A stretch of 64,000 nt of DNA. Source: an uncultured Prevotellaceae bacterium. GTDB lineage: Bacteria; Bacteroidota; Bacteroidia; Bacteroidales; Muribaculaceae. The translations under genes and the position numbers were made by a program. The DNA lies in the NCBI GenBank assembly GCA_937898675.1, contig CALEJB010000038.1, positions 1-64,000 of the forward strand. The letters run 5' to 3'. This document shows, in pieces, positions 1 to 8,958 of the stretch (position 1 is its first letter; every line of letters starts with the position of its first letter). Below the pieces are notes generated by a model that was not told where the DNA came from, made no database searches, and saw only the letters and a program-made list of their open reading frames with translations.

Positions 1-308
<308 letters not shown>

Positions 309-473
309 TGCGCGCGAATTGCGCGCGACAAGACTACAAGCATGAGGCGCGCTCTTCCTGAGTAGGTCGTCTCGGCGTAATCCGCGTGTTTTTCCTCGCG
401 AGCGTTCCCCCCGATGGTTTCTTTTTCCACCACAGCCGCGGGCCTCGAGCCCGTCCGGGCTGCAGAAACGGAC

Positions 474-583
<110 letters not shown>

Positions 584-585
584 CG

Positions 586-622
586 GGAGAGCCGGACAAC
601 GCGTCCGGCTCTCCTTTTTTTT
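586..622 (+). terminator. Rho-independent terminator of the rRNA operon
   Basis: A perfect 12-bp stem (GGAGAGCCGGAC with GTCCGGCTCTCC), a 4-base loop and a run of nine T. It lies just after 5S and before the convergent DUF2851 gene. Confidence 0.93.
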
Positions 623-691
623 GTATGTGCCGCGCTGCCGCGCACTCTGGCTTGCGGCACGGGACAATGTTTTATGGTCTTTGGCAGGGAT

Positions 692-1975
692 TTAGCGTCG
701 GTCCTTGGCATCGGTGGCGAGCAGGCGGTGGCCCAGGCGGCAATAGATGCATTTGCGTGCTTCGCAGTAGGCGCGCCGCAGTTGGATGAGGGCTTGGGAT
801 GTGAGTGCGTCGTTGCACTTGATGCCCGCGTGGCTAAACATCGTCACGATGGCGTTTTGCTCGGGCCGGATGTCCTCGAGCAGCGACACGGCTCGTTCGC
901 CCATGGTGTAGTCGTCGGTGAGTTCGCCGTAGGCATAGTAGAGCGGGGCAACGGTGTTGATGAGCACGATGTCGATGCTGCTGTTGCTCAATGCGCGTCC
1001 GGCGCTGGGCGATGGCTTGCCGAAGCTGAAGTGTGTAGTCCAGTAGCCGCTCAACTCGCGGTCAAACAGTTGCCGCAGCTGCTTGGTGTCGCTGGTCTTG
1101 AGGATGTCGTTCATCAGGCTGAAGCCGTCCTTGACAAACTGCGCCAGCAGGGCGATGCGGCGGTATGGGAAATTCTGCGGCCGGCTGCGGAACAGTTTCC
1201 ATGCGGTGCCCTCGATGGGGCGCAGCGAGAATTTGTTGGCCAGGAAGGAATATTCCCTCTTGAGTTGCTGGACATAGGGGTCGCTGTTGTCGGTGCAGTT
1301 GAGCAGGCCTGACTGGCCGAACAGCAGGGCCTCGATCTGCATGATGCTGTCGCTGTGCTTGTGCTGCAACCGCAGCGGCGTGGCGCGCGCCAGGCGTTCA
1401 AAGGCGTCGTTGTTGATGCCAAAGCCCAATGTCCTCGCCAACAGCACGTAGCAGATGTCTTCCCAACTGCCATGGTAGATTTCATAGAATTGCTGCACCC
1501 GCTCCACCTTGCTGTGCAGGCGCTCAAATGCCAGGGCTTCAATCCATTCGGTGATGGTGAGCTGCGGCACTTCCTTGAGGCGGGCGGCGCAGGGCAGTTC
1601 CACGCGGGCATTGACCAGTTGGTCATAACTCTCGTTGAATCGGGCCGACACCTTGAGCACCACCTGAGGGATGGGTTCGCCGTTGATGCGATAGACTGGT
1701 GCGTCATCCTTTTCAACGACATGCAGGATGACGCTGTCATAGGCTGGGTCCTCGTGGTGGCCGTGCCGTTTCCAGTCGGTGGCGCGCACATGTATTTCCA
1801 CGTTGCCCACCCAGGTGTGGCCGTCAATTTCCACCTTGGCATTGAAAAAGTCGGGACCCGCATCGGTATTGAGTATCCCGGGGTCGATGACGCGCACCTT
1901 GCGGCCGTCGTTGGTCACCATGTCCTCGCTCAGCCACAGCCGGTGTTGCCATATATATTGCATCAGTCGTTCCAT
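692..1975 (-). CDS. DUF2851 family protein
   Basis: This 427-residue protein resembles the Bacteroidetes DUF2851 family, whose function is unknown. The N-terminal half holds the conserved LNTDAGPDF and VGNVEIHV segments typical of the family, and the C-terminus carries a cysteine cluster (YCEARKCIYCRLG) that could bind a metal. There is no signal peptide or membrane segment, so it is probably cytoplasmic. Its start overlaps the end of the upstream HAD/membrane-protein gene by 13 bases, which suggests translational coupling and places it third in an operon with that gene and the UbiA enzyme. A functional link to lipid-linked sugar metabolism is only an inference from the operon. Confidence 0.85.
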   Translation of the reverse strand: MERLMQYIWQHRLWLSEDMVTNDGRKVRVIDPGILNTDAGPDFFNAKVEIDGHTWVGNVEIHVRATDWKRHGHHEDPAYDSVILHVVEKDDAPVYRINGEPIPQVVLKVSARFNESYDQLVNARVELPCAARLKEVPQLTITEWIEALAFERLHSKVERVQQFYEIYHGSWEDICYVLLARTLGFGINNDAFERLARATPLRLQHKHSDSIMQIEALLFGQSGLLNCTDNSDPYVQQLKREYSFLANKFSLRPIEGTAWKLFRSRPQNFPYRRIALLAQFVKDGFSLMNDILKTSDTKQLRQLFDRELSGYWTTHFSFGKPSPSAGRALSNSSIDIVLINTVAPLYYAYGELTDDYTMGERAVSLLEDIRPEQNAIVTMFSHAGIKCNDALTSQALIQLRRAYCEARKCIYCRLGHRLLATDAKDRR

Positions 1976-4260
1976 GCCGGTTGGTAGAGGACGAAATATT
2001 TGTCTTGGTATGTCATGCGGTAGCCGTGCCGCTTGAGGAAATTGTGGAGCACCGTGAGTTTTTTGCTGTCATGGTAGGCGGTTTGCTCGTTATAGGCGGT
2101 CAAGTATTCATTGGTCGGCTCGCTCCAGACGGGGCCGATGTTGTTGAACTTTTGTTGCAGCACGGGCGGCAGTTCTTGTCGGGCGGCTTCGTCCAGTTTC
2201 TTCTCAAGCATCGACGCGCTCAGTTGCTCCACCCACGAACAGCCCAGATAGGGCCGCGTGCGCGTCAGGTAGTTGACCAGCGGCGCGCTGCCGTATGCCA
2301 TTAGCGTGGCGCCGGGTTTTATGCGAGGGGCGATGCCGGTGAGCATCGTGTTGATGGCGTCGGCGCGCTCGCGCGTGGTGTAGATGTGCGCCACGCGGTC
2401 GTTGTTGACGGTATATTGCTTTTGCCACAGCGGCCCGCCGTCAAAGTACGCTCCGCTGGTGACCATGCGGACAGCGCACACGGCGATGAGCACCAGCGGG
2501 AATGCCGCGCGGCTGCGGCTCAGCCACCACTGGGCGGCAACAGGGGCGAGCGCCCAGGCGATGATGGTGCCGTTGTTGTAGGCACCGTCGCTGCCCAGGG
2601 GCATCACCAGCATCATGCCGATGCCCAGCACCGCCATCATGGCGAGTCCCGAGGGCTTGCGCCAGTGCTCAACGAGGACCATGATGCCGCCCGCCAGGCA
2701 CATCACCCACACGGGCTCGAGCGGGTTCATGCGATAGGTAAACCACACAAATGCGGCGAGGGCGGCTGCCTTGGCCAGCCATTGCAACGGCTTGTTGGAT
2801 GCTTTGTTATGGGCCAGCCAATAGACCGCCACAGGCACGGCTAACTTGACGGCCGTCCAGAGTCCTGTGGCATAGAATTGGAGTTGCACGGCTATCAGGC
2901 GGCCCGTCGAGTGCGACGCCGTGCCGCTGTCGTCGTCGGCGATGGCGCGCAGGTCGTTCATGACATTGGCCAGCGCCTTGAAGTGGGCGGCGGGCATGAG
3001 CCACAGCACGGCTCCTGCCGCCACGGCGGCGCCAACCAGGAACATGGCACTGTGCCGGGCGGCGCGTTTCCATCCCCATGCTTTGCATTCAACGAGTTTG
3101 ATGAACGGCGCCAACGCCAGCAGCAGGCCCAGCACGTTGGGGATGCGCACAAGGATATTCAGCCCCGCCATGATGCCCGCCACGGCCGTCAGCCACAATG
3201 TGTCTTTTTCCAGCCCGCGCCACATCAATGTGATAGCGAGCATATAAAAGACGATGGTGCACAGGTCATAGCACAGTGTGTAGGGCGGGGCGATAAACGA
3301 GCCGACAACCAGCGCGCAGCCCAGCGTGAGGGCGCGCTCGTCAACCTTGCGGCGCAACGCAAGGTACAATATCACGGCGCACAGCGTGTTGAACGCCACA
3401 CCCAGCAGCCTCATGCCGCACATGCCCATCGACGGGAACGCCGTCTGGAACATGCCGCCAATCACGCCGCTCAGGTAGTACATGAAGTTGTATTCAACAC
3501 TCTCGGGGTGAGTGAAGATGTTGTCATAGAAGGTGAGGTAGAAGCCCGCGTCGGCAATGTCCATGCCATAGAACACGCCCAGCATCTGGTACAGCACCAG
3601 CATGCCCAGCACGCACCAGAACAGCACGCCCCGGTGGCGGCGGGTGAACGGCAGATGCTCTATGGTGGTGTCAAAACTGCGCAGGTAGGCCTTGTGGGCG
3701 CGGGCAAGCATCGCCTTGTCACCGCGGCTGTCCCCGTAGGCCGTCAGCGGGCGCCCGTCGATGTCGGGAACGGCGCTTGCGATGCGCCGCCATTTCTCCT
3801 CGCCGTTGCAGTTGGGCGTGGCAAAGCGGCCCGTGAGGTTGCCGTCACCGTCAACTTGCATCTCGGTCGCCAGCACCGTCACATCCCGGTTGCTGAACCA
3901 CGGCTCTACCCACTCGCGCACGCTGGCGGTGACCACCAGCACCTGCTCTCCTGCCGCCAGCGCCGTGTCCATGGCGCGGCGGGCGGCGGGGCGTTCCAGC
4001 CACTCCTTTTCGTCGGACGCAAAGGCCTCGCACAGTTGCGCGAACCGCTCGCGCGGCATCCCTTTGACAAAATGCCCCAGCAGGCGTTCCTTGGCCTTGC
4101 CGCCGTCAATGCCGCCGAGTTTGTAAAGGGCAATCCAGGGCAGGCACATCACCAGCCCCCACAGATATCCCCATGTGCCGAAGGCGTGTTTCAAGAATCG
4201 CGGCAGCGTGTCGTGCAGCGTGTAGGTGCCGTCGAAATCAAATGCCGTGATGCCTCTCAT
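1963..4260 (-). CDS. HAD phosphatase fused to multi-pass membrane (GT-C-like) domain
   Basis: A 765-residue fusion. Residues 1 to about 200 form a HAD-IB phosphatase: motif I is FDFDGT with Asp8 and Asp10, motif II is VVTAS, and motif IV is YGDSRGDK near residue 175. From about residue 208 there are some 10-12 hydrophobic segments and then a soluble C-terminal region of roughly 150 residues, a layout like GT-C glycosyltransferases. An acidic first outer loop (GMDIADAGFY) sits where GT-C enzymes carry their catalytic Asp. The upstream gene, 3 bases away, is a UbiA enzyme of the decaprenyl-phosphate phosphoribosyltransferase type. I infer that the HAD part removes the 5-phosphate of a lipid-linked phosphoribose and that the membrane part transfers or moves the pentose. 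The domains are clear; the substrate is not. Confidence 0.75.
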   Translation of the reverse strand: MRGITAFDFDGTYTLHDTLPRFLKHAFGTWGYLWGLVMCLPWIALYKLGGIDGGKAKERLLGHFVKGMPRERFAQLCEAFASDEKEWLERPAARRAMDTALAAGEQVLVVTASVREWVEPWFSNRDVTVLATEMQVDGDGNLTGRFATPNCNGEEKWRRIASAVPDIDGRPLTAYGDSRGDKAMLARAHKAYLRSFDTTIEHLPFTRRHRGVLFWCVLGMLVLYQMLGVFYGMDIADAGFYLTFYDNIFTHPESVEYNFMYYLSGVIGGMFQTAFPSMGMCGMRLLGVAFNTLCAVILYLALRRKVDERALTLGCALVVGSFIAPPYTLCYDLCTIVFYMLAITLMWRGLEKDTLWLTAVAGIMAGLNILVRIPNVLGLLLALAPFIKLVECKAWGWKRAARHSAMFLVGAAVAAGAVLWLMPAAHFKALANVMNDLRAIADDDSGTASHSTGRLIAVQLQFYATGLWTAVKLAVPVAVYWLAHNKASNKPLQWLAKAAALAAFVWFTYRMNPLEPVWVMCLAGGIMVLVEHWRKPSGLAMMAVLGIGMMLVMPLGSDGAYNNGTIIAWALAPVAAQWWLSRSRAAFPLVLIAVCAVRMVTSGAYFDGGPLWQKQYTVNNDRVAHIYTTRERADAINTMLTGIAPRIKPGATLMAYGSAPLVNYLTRTRPYLGCSWVEQLSASMLEKKLDEAARQELPPVLQQKFNNIGPVWSEPTNEYLTAYNEQTAYHDSKKLTVLHNFLKRHGYRMTYQDKYFVLYQPAWND

Positions 4261-4263
4261 TGC

Positions 4264-5136
4264 TTAATGGCAATAGATAATCAAACAGAATGCTGCAATC
4301 CATCCCAGCACGCACAGCTGGATGAAATGGTCGCGCAGCAGCACCTTGGTGGGACTGCCGCTGTGGTTGTCGACGACCGAAATCTGCATATAGCGCAGGA
4401 TGCCCGCGAGCACGAACACCGAGGTGCCGTACACATAGTCGCTGCCCAACCGCGCCGTCACCTCCTCGCTCATGGTGTACATCATGTAGGCGACAACGGT
4501 CACGGTGGCCACCAGCGTCAAGGCGATGTTGACAAACTGCAGGTTATAGCCTGTGGCGCCGCGCCTCACTACCTTGCCCTGCTCGGCCTGCAGCACAACA
4601 TCGTCGCGCCGCTTGCCCAATACCAGGAACAAAGCCAGCAAGAAGGTCATCACCACAATCCACTGCGTTGCCACGATGCTGCATGCCAGCGCTCCGGCCA
4701 CCACGCGCATCACATAGAACAGCGCCACCACCAGCATGTCTATCAGGTTGATGTGCTTGAGCCACGTGCTGTAGACGATGTTCAGCACCAGGTAGGCTGG
4801 CACAATCCACAAGCATTGCGGTATCAGCCACCACGTGAGGGCGACGGCTGCCGCCGCGCAAACCACCGCCAATGCCCATCCGGTGCCCACGCTCACCGCG
4901 CCCGAAGCGATGGGGCGCTTGCACTTTTCGGGATGCTGGGCATCGGCCTTGCGGTCCAGAATGTCATTCAGGCAGTAGCCTGCGCTCGCCGCCAGCGAGA
5001 ACACCGCGACGCACACCAGCGACAAGCCCAACAGGGGCATGTCGGTGAACTTTTTGTCAAAAAACAGCGGCATCAGCACGAATGCGTTCTTGACCCACTG
5101 CTGGGGGCGAAGCAATTGGATGACGGGTGGCAGCAT
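4264..5136 (-). CDS. UbiA-family polyprenyl-phosphate phosphoribosyltransferase-like enzyme
   Basis: A 290-residue membrane prenyltransferase. It has the first Asp-rich motif (NDILDRKAD, near residue 60) and about eight hydrophobic segments. The opening LLRPQQWVKNAFV is characteristic of the decaprenyl-phosphate phosphoribosyltransferase branch of UbiA (Rv3806c-like), which joins PRPP to a polyprenyl phosphate, rather than of the quinone or heme branches. I start it at 5136 because a GAGGAT-type ribosome site precedes that ATG and the family N-terminus begins there; the open frame upstream is unlike the family. It leads the operon with the HAD fusion and DUF2851. Substrate assignment rests on family resemblance. 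Confidence 0.82.
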   Translation of the reverse strand: MLPPVIQLLRPQQWVKNAFVLMPLFFDKKFTDMPLLGLSLVCVAVFSLAASAGYCLNDILDRKADAQHPEKCKRPIASGAVSVGTGWALAVVCAAAAVALTWWLIPQCLWIVPAYLVLNIVYSTWLKHINLIDMLVVALFYVMRVVAGALACSIVATQWIVVMTFLLALFLVLGKRRDDVVLQAEQGKVVRRGATGYNLQFVNIALTLVATVTVVAYMMYTMSEEVTARLGSDYVYGTSVFVLAGILRYMQISVVDNHSGSPTKVLLRDHFIQLCVLGWIAAFCLIIYCH

Positions 5137-5365
5137 ATCCTCATTTTGTTTTGGTTGATAGTAATGCGGCTGTCGGCACAGGCTGGCAGAAGCCAAAGGC
5201 AAAAGTAATAAAAATAGTTGGATTATCGCATAATGCCGTTGCCTATTTTCGGCATGGCGCAAAAATGGCTATGAACATATGTGCTGCAAAATGTTGTCAA
5301 GCAACCGGATGCGTATTGTTGAAACAAGAGAAGCAAAAGAAAATCTGATTTTTTTCCTCGAAAAA

Positions 5366-5397
5366 TTTGGTCAGGTCAAAACTTTGGTATAATTTTG
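5366..5397 (+). promoter_or_regulatory. Bacteroidetes promoter for tRNA-Phe
   Basis: A -33 TTTG at 5366-5369 and a -7 TAATTTTG at 5390-5397, 20 bp apart, which is the consensus spacing for the Bacteroidetes primary sigma factor. The tRNA begins 16 bases after the -7 box. Confidence 0.8.
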
Positions 5398-5412
5398 CAC
5401 TCGCTTTTGCAA

Positions 5413-5484
5413 GGTACCTTAGCTCAGTGGTAGAGCAGTGGACTGAAAATCCGCGTGTCCCTGGTTCGATCCCCGGAGGTACCA
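5413..5484 (+). tRNA. tRNA-Phe (GAA)
   Basis: A full cloverleaf: acceptor GGTACCT pairs with AGGTACC, the D-arm contains AGCTCAGTGGTAGAGC, the anticodon loop CTGAAAA gives anticodon GAA, and the T-loop TTCGATC lies between CCTGG and CCCGG. The discriminator is A. CCA is not encoded. Confidence 0.96.
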
Positions 5485-5491
5485 CAATAGC

Positions 5492-5532
5492 AAGCACCAA
5501 CTGATTGATTGTCAATCGGTTGGTGCTTTTTT
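5492..5532 (+). terminator. Terminator of tRNA-Phe
   Basis: A long stem with AAGCACCAAC pairing to GTTGGTGCTT, plus a partial inner extension TGATTG/CAATCG, followed by six T. It ends the tRNA transcript. Confidence 0.9.
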
Positions 5533-5609
5533 GTGCGTTTTGGACTGTATTGAATTAAATGCTGTGGCGATTCAGGGTGTTGCCAAGATGTGGTGTTTTT
5601 GGCAACTTT

Positions 5610-5641
5610 CTTGCATACTTCAAGAATTTTGGCTAAATTTG
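5610..5641 (+). promoter_or_regulatory. Promoter of the leucine-rich repeat protein gene
   Basis: The -7 box is TAAATTTG at 5634-5641. The -33 box is a weak CTTG at 5610-5613, 20 bp upstream. The coding start is 72 bases downstream. Confidence 0.6.
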
Positions 5642-5712
5642 CGATACTCCAATTGTGTGATTTCTTTACAAACCAACCCATCTGGCCGATGGGATAAAAA
5701 CATTTTTTTGAT

Positions 5713-7542
5713 ATGAGAATCAAGACGTTACTAATGGCAGTCCTTGCCGCAACTGTCGCGCTGTGCTGCGGCGCCGAGTCCTTTAAATCGGGCAAGTTTT
5801 ACTATGAAGTGGTCGGCGGCAACCAAGTCCAGATCGTCGCAGGCCCGAGCGCTTATTCCAACATCACTACTTCAGACTTTGTGACGACCGTGACCAACGG
5901 CGGCACGGAGTACACCGTGGTTGGCGTGGGTATCGGAGCATTCAAGTCGGCGACGACGACAAGCCTCTGTAAACTCCCCGAGGGTTACCTCTATATCGAC
6001 AGTTGCGCATTTGCCGGAGCCATTGGCGCCAGCGGCGGGATCAGGGTGCCTGCTTCGATGGTCTATGTCGCCCCCGACGCGTTCGAGGGCAACCGTCTGG
6101 GATTTATTACTGCCGCCGCGGGAAGCGAGACTTATGCTTCGCTGAGCACTACCCAGGACGGCGCTACCTACTACTTCCTGTGCAACAAGGAGCAGACCAA
6201 GATTATCGCTGTGCCGGGCGAGAAACTCAAGACCATATCGGGCGGTGTTGAATATTATGTGTCGAGCATTGTGATTCCTTCACAAATCACCGAGATTGGT
6301 GAATACGCCTTCAGTGGCAACCTCAACCTCAAGAGCCTCACCCTGCACAACGGCATTACCAAGTATGGCAAAGCCGCATTCTATGGTTGCAAGAATCTGA
6401 CGTCAGTTAACCTGCCCAATCCCGACGCCGAGTACGGCACGATGCTGTTTTGCGACTGCAGCGCGCTATCGCGTGTCACTTTGCCGACAGGCATCAAGTC
6501 GTTGCCCGGCCACATGTTCTTTTGCTGCACCTCGCTGACCAGCATCAATCTGCCCGAGGGCCTCAAGGAGATGCACATCATGTGCCTGTCATCGACAGGT
6601 TTGACCAGCGTGAACCTACCCAGCACCCTTGAGTTGCTGGACACCTGTGCGTTGCAGAATACCGGAATCAGCGCCATCGACCTCAAGAATGTCAAGGTGA
6701 TTGGCAATCAGTGCTTCAGCAGCTGCGCCAATCTCAAGACCATTACCGGCGGCAGTCAGGTAGAAGAAATCCAGAATGCCGCGTTCACGGGATGCAACTT
6801 GATTACCGCCGCGCCTTATTTTCCCAGCCTCAAGCGCATAATTGGCTCGCCATACTTCCGCCTCCCCAACCTGGTTGACTTTACCGTTCCCGCCAGCACC
6901 GAGTACATTCAGCGCAACCCGGTTTCGTGCTGCCCGTCGTTGAAGGAAATCAAGGTGGAAGAAGGCTGCGCCAACTTTGCCGCCTGTGACAGCTGCCTCT
7001 ATGAACTTAATGACGGCAAGCCTTACCGCCTGCTTGCATGTCCGGGTGGCCGCCTCAACACCGTGCTGGTGCTGCGCCCCGGCACCGTGGAGATGGCCGA
7101 GCAGGCCATCCGCGAGGTGCCCTTGACGGGCCTGTATGGCAACGCCGAACTCAGAGAGATAGGCGTTACCGGCACCAAGTTCAGCGCCGCTCTGGCCACG
7201 GTGCAGATGCTGGCCAGTGTCCCCCCCACGGGCGGAACCATGTTTGCCGACGAGACCTATGCCAACGTCCCCCTCTATGTGCCCCGCGGCAGCGTCGAGG
7301 CCTATCAGACTGCCGAAGGCTGGTGCAAGTTCCAGAACATCATTGGCATTGATGTCGAAGAACCCTTCTTGCGCGGTGACGCTAACGGCGACGGACAACT
7401 GGACCCCGCCGACATATCGGCTTTGATTGACCACATACTCAACGGCAGCTATGTCACTCCCGGTGCTGATGTCGATGAAAATGGCGAAATCGACCCCGCC
7501 GACATATCTGCCTTGATTGACTTGCTGCTCAACGCAAACTAA
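5713..7542 (+). CDS. Secreted BspA-like leucine-rich repeat protein with dockerin-like C-terminus
   Basis: A 609-residue protein with a signal peptide (MRIKTLLMAVLAATVALCC). Residues about 180-460 hold repeated BspA/LRR_5 units, seen as recurring IPSQITEIGEYAF, NLKSLTLHNGI and TSVNLP strands. The last ~55 residues hold two EF-hand-like calcium motifs (DANGDGQLDPADISALIDHIL and DVDENGEIDPADISALIDLLL) of the dockerin type I pattern. BspA repeats in oral and gut Bacteroidales usually mediate surface binding, so an adhesive or scaffold role is likely but not shown. It is monocistronic, lying between the tRNA terminator and a perfect 34-bp palindrome. The same doublet occurs in other secreted proteins of this window. 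Confidence 0.85.
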   Translation: MRIKTLLMAVLAATVALCCGAESFKSGKFYYEVVGGNQVQIVAGPSAYSNITTSDFVTTVTNGGTEYTVVGVGIGAFKSATTTSLCKLPEGYLYIDSCAFAGAIGASGGIRVPASMVYVAPDAFEGNRLGFITAAAGSETYASLSTTQDGATYYFLCNKEQTKIIAVPGEKLKTISGGVEYYVSSIVIPSQITEIGEYAFSGNLNLKSLTLHNGITKYGKAAFYGCKNLTSVNLPNPDAEYGTMLFCDCSALSRVTLPTGIKSLPGHMFFCCTSLTSINLPEGLKEMHIMCLSSTGLTSVNLPSTLELLDTCALQNTGISAIDLKNVKVIGNQCFSSCANLKTITGGSQVEEIQNAAFTGCNLITAAPYFPSLKRIIGSPYFRLPNLVDFTVPASTEYIQRNPVSCCPSLKEIKVEEGCANFAACDSCLYELNDGKPYRLLACPGGRLNTVLVLRPGTVEMAEQAIREVPLTGLYGNAELREIGVTGTKFSAALATVQMLASVPPTGGTMFADETYANVPLYVPRGSVEAYQTAEGWCKFQNIIGIDVEEPFLRGDANGDGQLDPADISALIDHILNGSYVTPGADVDENGEIDPADISALIDLLLNAN

Positions 7543-7573
7543 TCGGCGGGCGTTATCCCGGTTTCATAAGCAA

Positions 7574-7607
7574 ATATCCCTCATGCCGGCGCCGGCATGA
7601 GGGATAT
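7574..7607. terminator. Perfect 34-bp palindrome between convergent genes
   Basis: A perfect 17 + 17 inverted repeat with arms ATATCCCTCATGCCGGC and its exact complement and no spacer. It lies 31 bases after the LRR gene and 22 bases before the end of the opposing gene, so a bidirectional terminator is the simplest reading. No T-tract follows on either strand, so it could instead be a protein site or an mRNA 3'-end stabiliser. Confidence 0.55.
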
Positions 7608-7629
7608 GGCTATAAGAAGGCGTGATGTG

Positions 7630-8046
7630 TTACTGCCCTCGGTACTTTGCCGGGTCGAGCACGACATCAACCTCCTTGTTTACGTCGCCAACGTTGACTT
7701 CCTGGTCATCGTTGACGTCAAATTTTTGCAGCGGGTAGGGCGACGGGTCGGCGGCTGGCCTGGACATGACGACATAGTCGCCGTTGATTTGATCAAGGGT
7801 GAATCCCTTGGCTGCCAGTATGTTCATCACCTCTCCTAAGCCCAGCCGCTCGTCCCACGAGTAATAGGCCCTCTTGACTCCCGCGGGCACGTCGCCGTTC
7901 AGATACATGGTCACATATCGTCCGTAATTCTCGTTGTTGCCGTCGTTGTTGCTGGTGCCGATGTAGATGGTTACATAACTCCTTTGCTCGGCCGCTGCGT
8001 TCATGATGCCCAGCAGGGCGACCAGGCATAGCAATAGTTTCTTCAT
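7630..8046 (-). CDS. Small secreted protein with one dockerin-like motif
   Basis: 138 residues with a signal peptide (MKKLLLCLVALLGIMNAAA). I do not recognise the middle domain (about residues 20-105). Near residue 110 there is a single EF-hand-like motif, FDVNDDQEVNVGDVNKEVD, matching half of the doublets in neighbouring secreted proteins. It is transcribed with its back to enolase, downstream of the L,D-transpeptidase gene with an 80-base gap, and may be cotranscribed with it. Export is clear; function is unknown. Confidence 0.7.
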   Translation of the reverse strand: MKKLLLCLVALLGIMNAAAEQRSYVTIYIGTSNNDGNNENYGRYVTMYLNGDVPAGVKRAYYSWDERLGLGEVMNILAAKGFTLDQINGDYVVMSRPAADPSPYPLQKFDVNDDQEVNVGDVNKEVDVVLDPAKYRGQ

Positions 8047-8126
8047 GTCTTTGTTTGTCGATGGTTGGTGTTGAAAAAATGCAGGCCGTCACAGGGGAGG
8101 GGCTGCATTGTTTTTATGCGGGTTCT

Positions 8127-8849
8127 TTACTTGTTTTTGCTTCCCCCGCGGGCGCGTTCTTCCCAGGAGTAGGGCGCTTCGCCCTCGTGCTGGATATAGA
8201 CGGGCATGCCCACATAGGCGTAGTTCTCCTTGAGCGTGATGATGTCCTTGTCGCGCAGGCGAATGCATCCCTCGCTGGCGCGGCCGGGAACGCTTTTCTC
8301 GTTGTTGGTGCTGCCGTGGATGCCGATGCCGCTGTGGCCAGGAGTGAGCAGGCGCAAGAACCAGTTGCCGTAAGCCTTGATTTTGCCGCGCCCGTCCTTG
8401 AAATCGTGGGTCCAGCCTGTGGAATTCTGTATCTGGGTGATTTTGAACGGCTTGTTCGCGGGAGACTCGGGCGTGCGCATGTCGCCCGTCTTTTGCTTAT
8501 TGCCCTTGTTCTTGCTCAGGCAGCAGGGGAACTGGGCCACCATCACGGTGTCGCCGGCGCCGTTGCGGTCATACACGCTGACCACGAGGTCGCGCTTCGA
8601 AATGACGATAAAGCCCGTGCGGCTGGCTTTGGCCGCCTTGGTGGGGGCTGCGCTCGCGGTCTTGGCGGGGGCGATGTTCTTTTGTGGCTTGTTCACCTTG
8701 GCCGCCGGGGTTGCCTTGACTGACTTTTTGCCGCTTGCGGCCTTGGTGGTTTGGGCGGTTGCGGGTTTGGCGGTTTTGCCCTTCTGCTGGCCGATGGAAG
8801 CACACGGAACCAGCGCGAGCATGAGGATAATGATGATTTTGTTGAGCAT
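8127..8849 (-). CDS. L,D-transpeptidase (YkuD family)
   Basis: A 240-residue exported protein: a signal peptide, then an Ala/Lys/Pro-rich linker (about residues 22-75), then a YkuD domain. The catalytic signature is readable as GIHGST followed 13 residues later by SEGCIRL, so the His and the nucleophilic Cys are present. Members cross-link peptidoglycan peptides through 3-3 bonds or attach proteins to them, in the periplasm. A consensus promoter lies just upstream at 8882-8913. The low-complexity linker probably lets the domain reach the cell wall. Confidence 0.87.
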   Translation of the reverse strand: MLNKIIIILMLALVPCASIGQQKGKTAKPATAQTTKAASGKKSVKATPAAKVNKPQKNIAPAKTASAAPTKAAKASRTGFIVISKRDLVVSVYDRNGAGDTVMVAQFPCCLSKNKGNKQKTGDMRTPESPANKPFKITQIQNSTGWTHDFKDGRGKIKAYGNWFLRLLTPGHSGIGIHGSTNNEKSVPGRASEGCIRLRDKDIITLKENYAYVGMPVYIQHEGEAPYSWEERARGGSKNK

Positions 8850-8881
8850 TTTTGTTGTAATTTAGGTTATCGTTGATGGCG

Positions 8882-8913
8882 CAAAATTATAGAAAAAGAT
8901 CGAGTTAAGCAAA
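8882..8913 (-). promoter_or_regulatory. Promoter of the L,D-transpeptidase gene
   Basis: Read on the minus strand, the -7 box is TAATTTTG (8882-8889) and the -33 box is TTTG (8910-8913), with exactly 20 bp between them. The start codon is 33 bases downstream. Confidence 0.75.
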
Positions 8914-8920
8914 GCCGCGT

Positions 8921-8958
8921 ATAAAAAACGATTTGCTGTCTTCCCAGACAACAAATCG
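8921..8958 (-). terminator. Terminator of the orphan transcript
   Basis: On the minus strand CGATTTG-T-TGTCT pairs with AGACA-G-CAAATCG around a 4-base loop and is followed by six T. It sits upstream of the transpeptidase promoter, so it must end a different transcript. Confidence 0.7.

Noticed and set aside
2878..5208. A 776-codon open frame on the plus strand
   Set aside because: It lies antisense to the UbiA and HAD/membrane genes, is rich in His/Gln/Arg low-complexity sequence, and has no domain. It is a by-product of high GC at third codon positions.
5713..7542. Cellulosome interpretation of the dockerin-like repeats
   Set aside because: No cohesin or scaffoldin is in the window, and such doublets are common on Bacteroidales secreted proteins outside cellulosomes.
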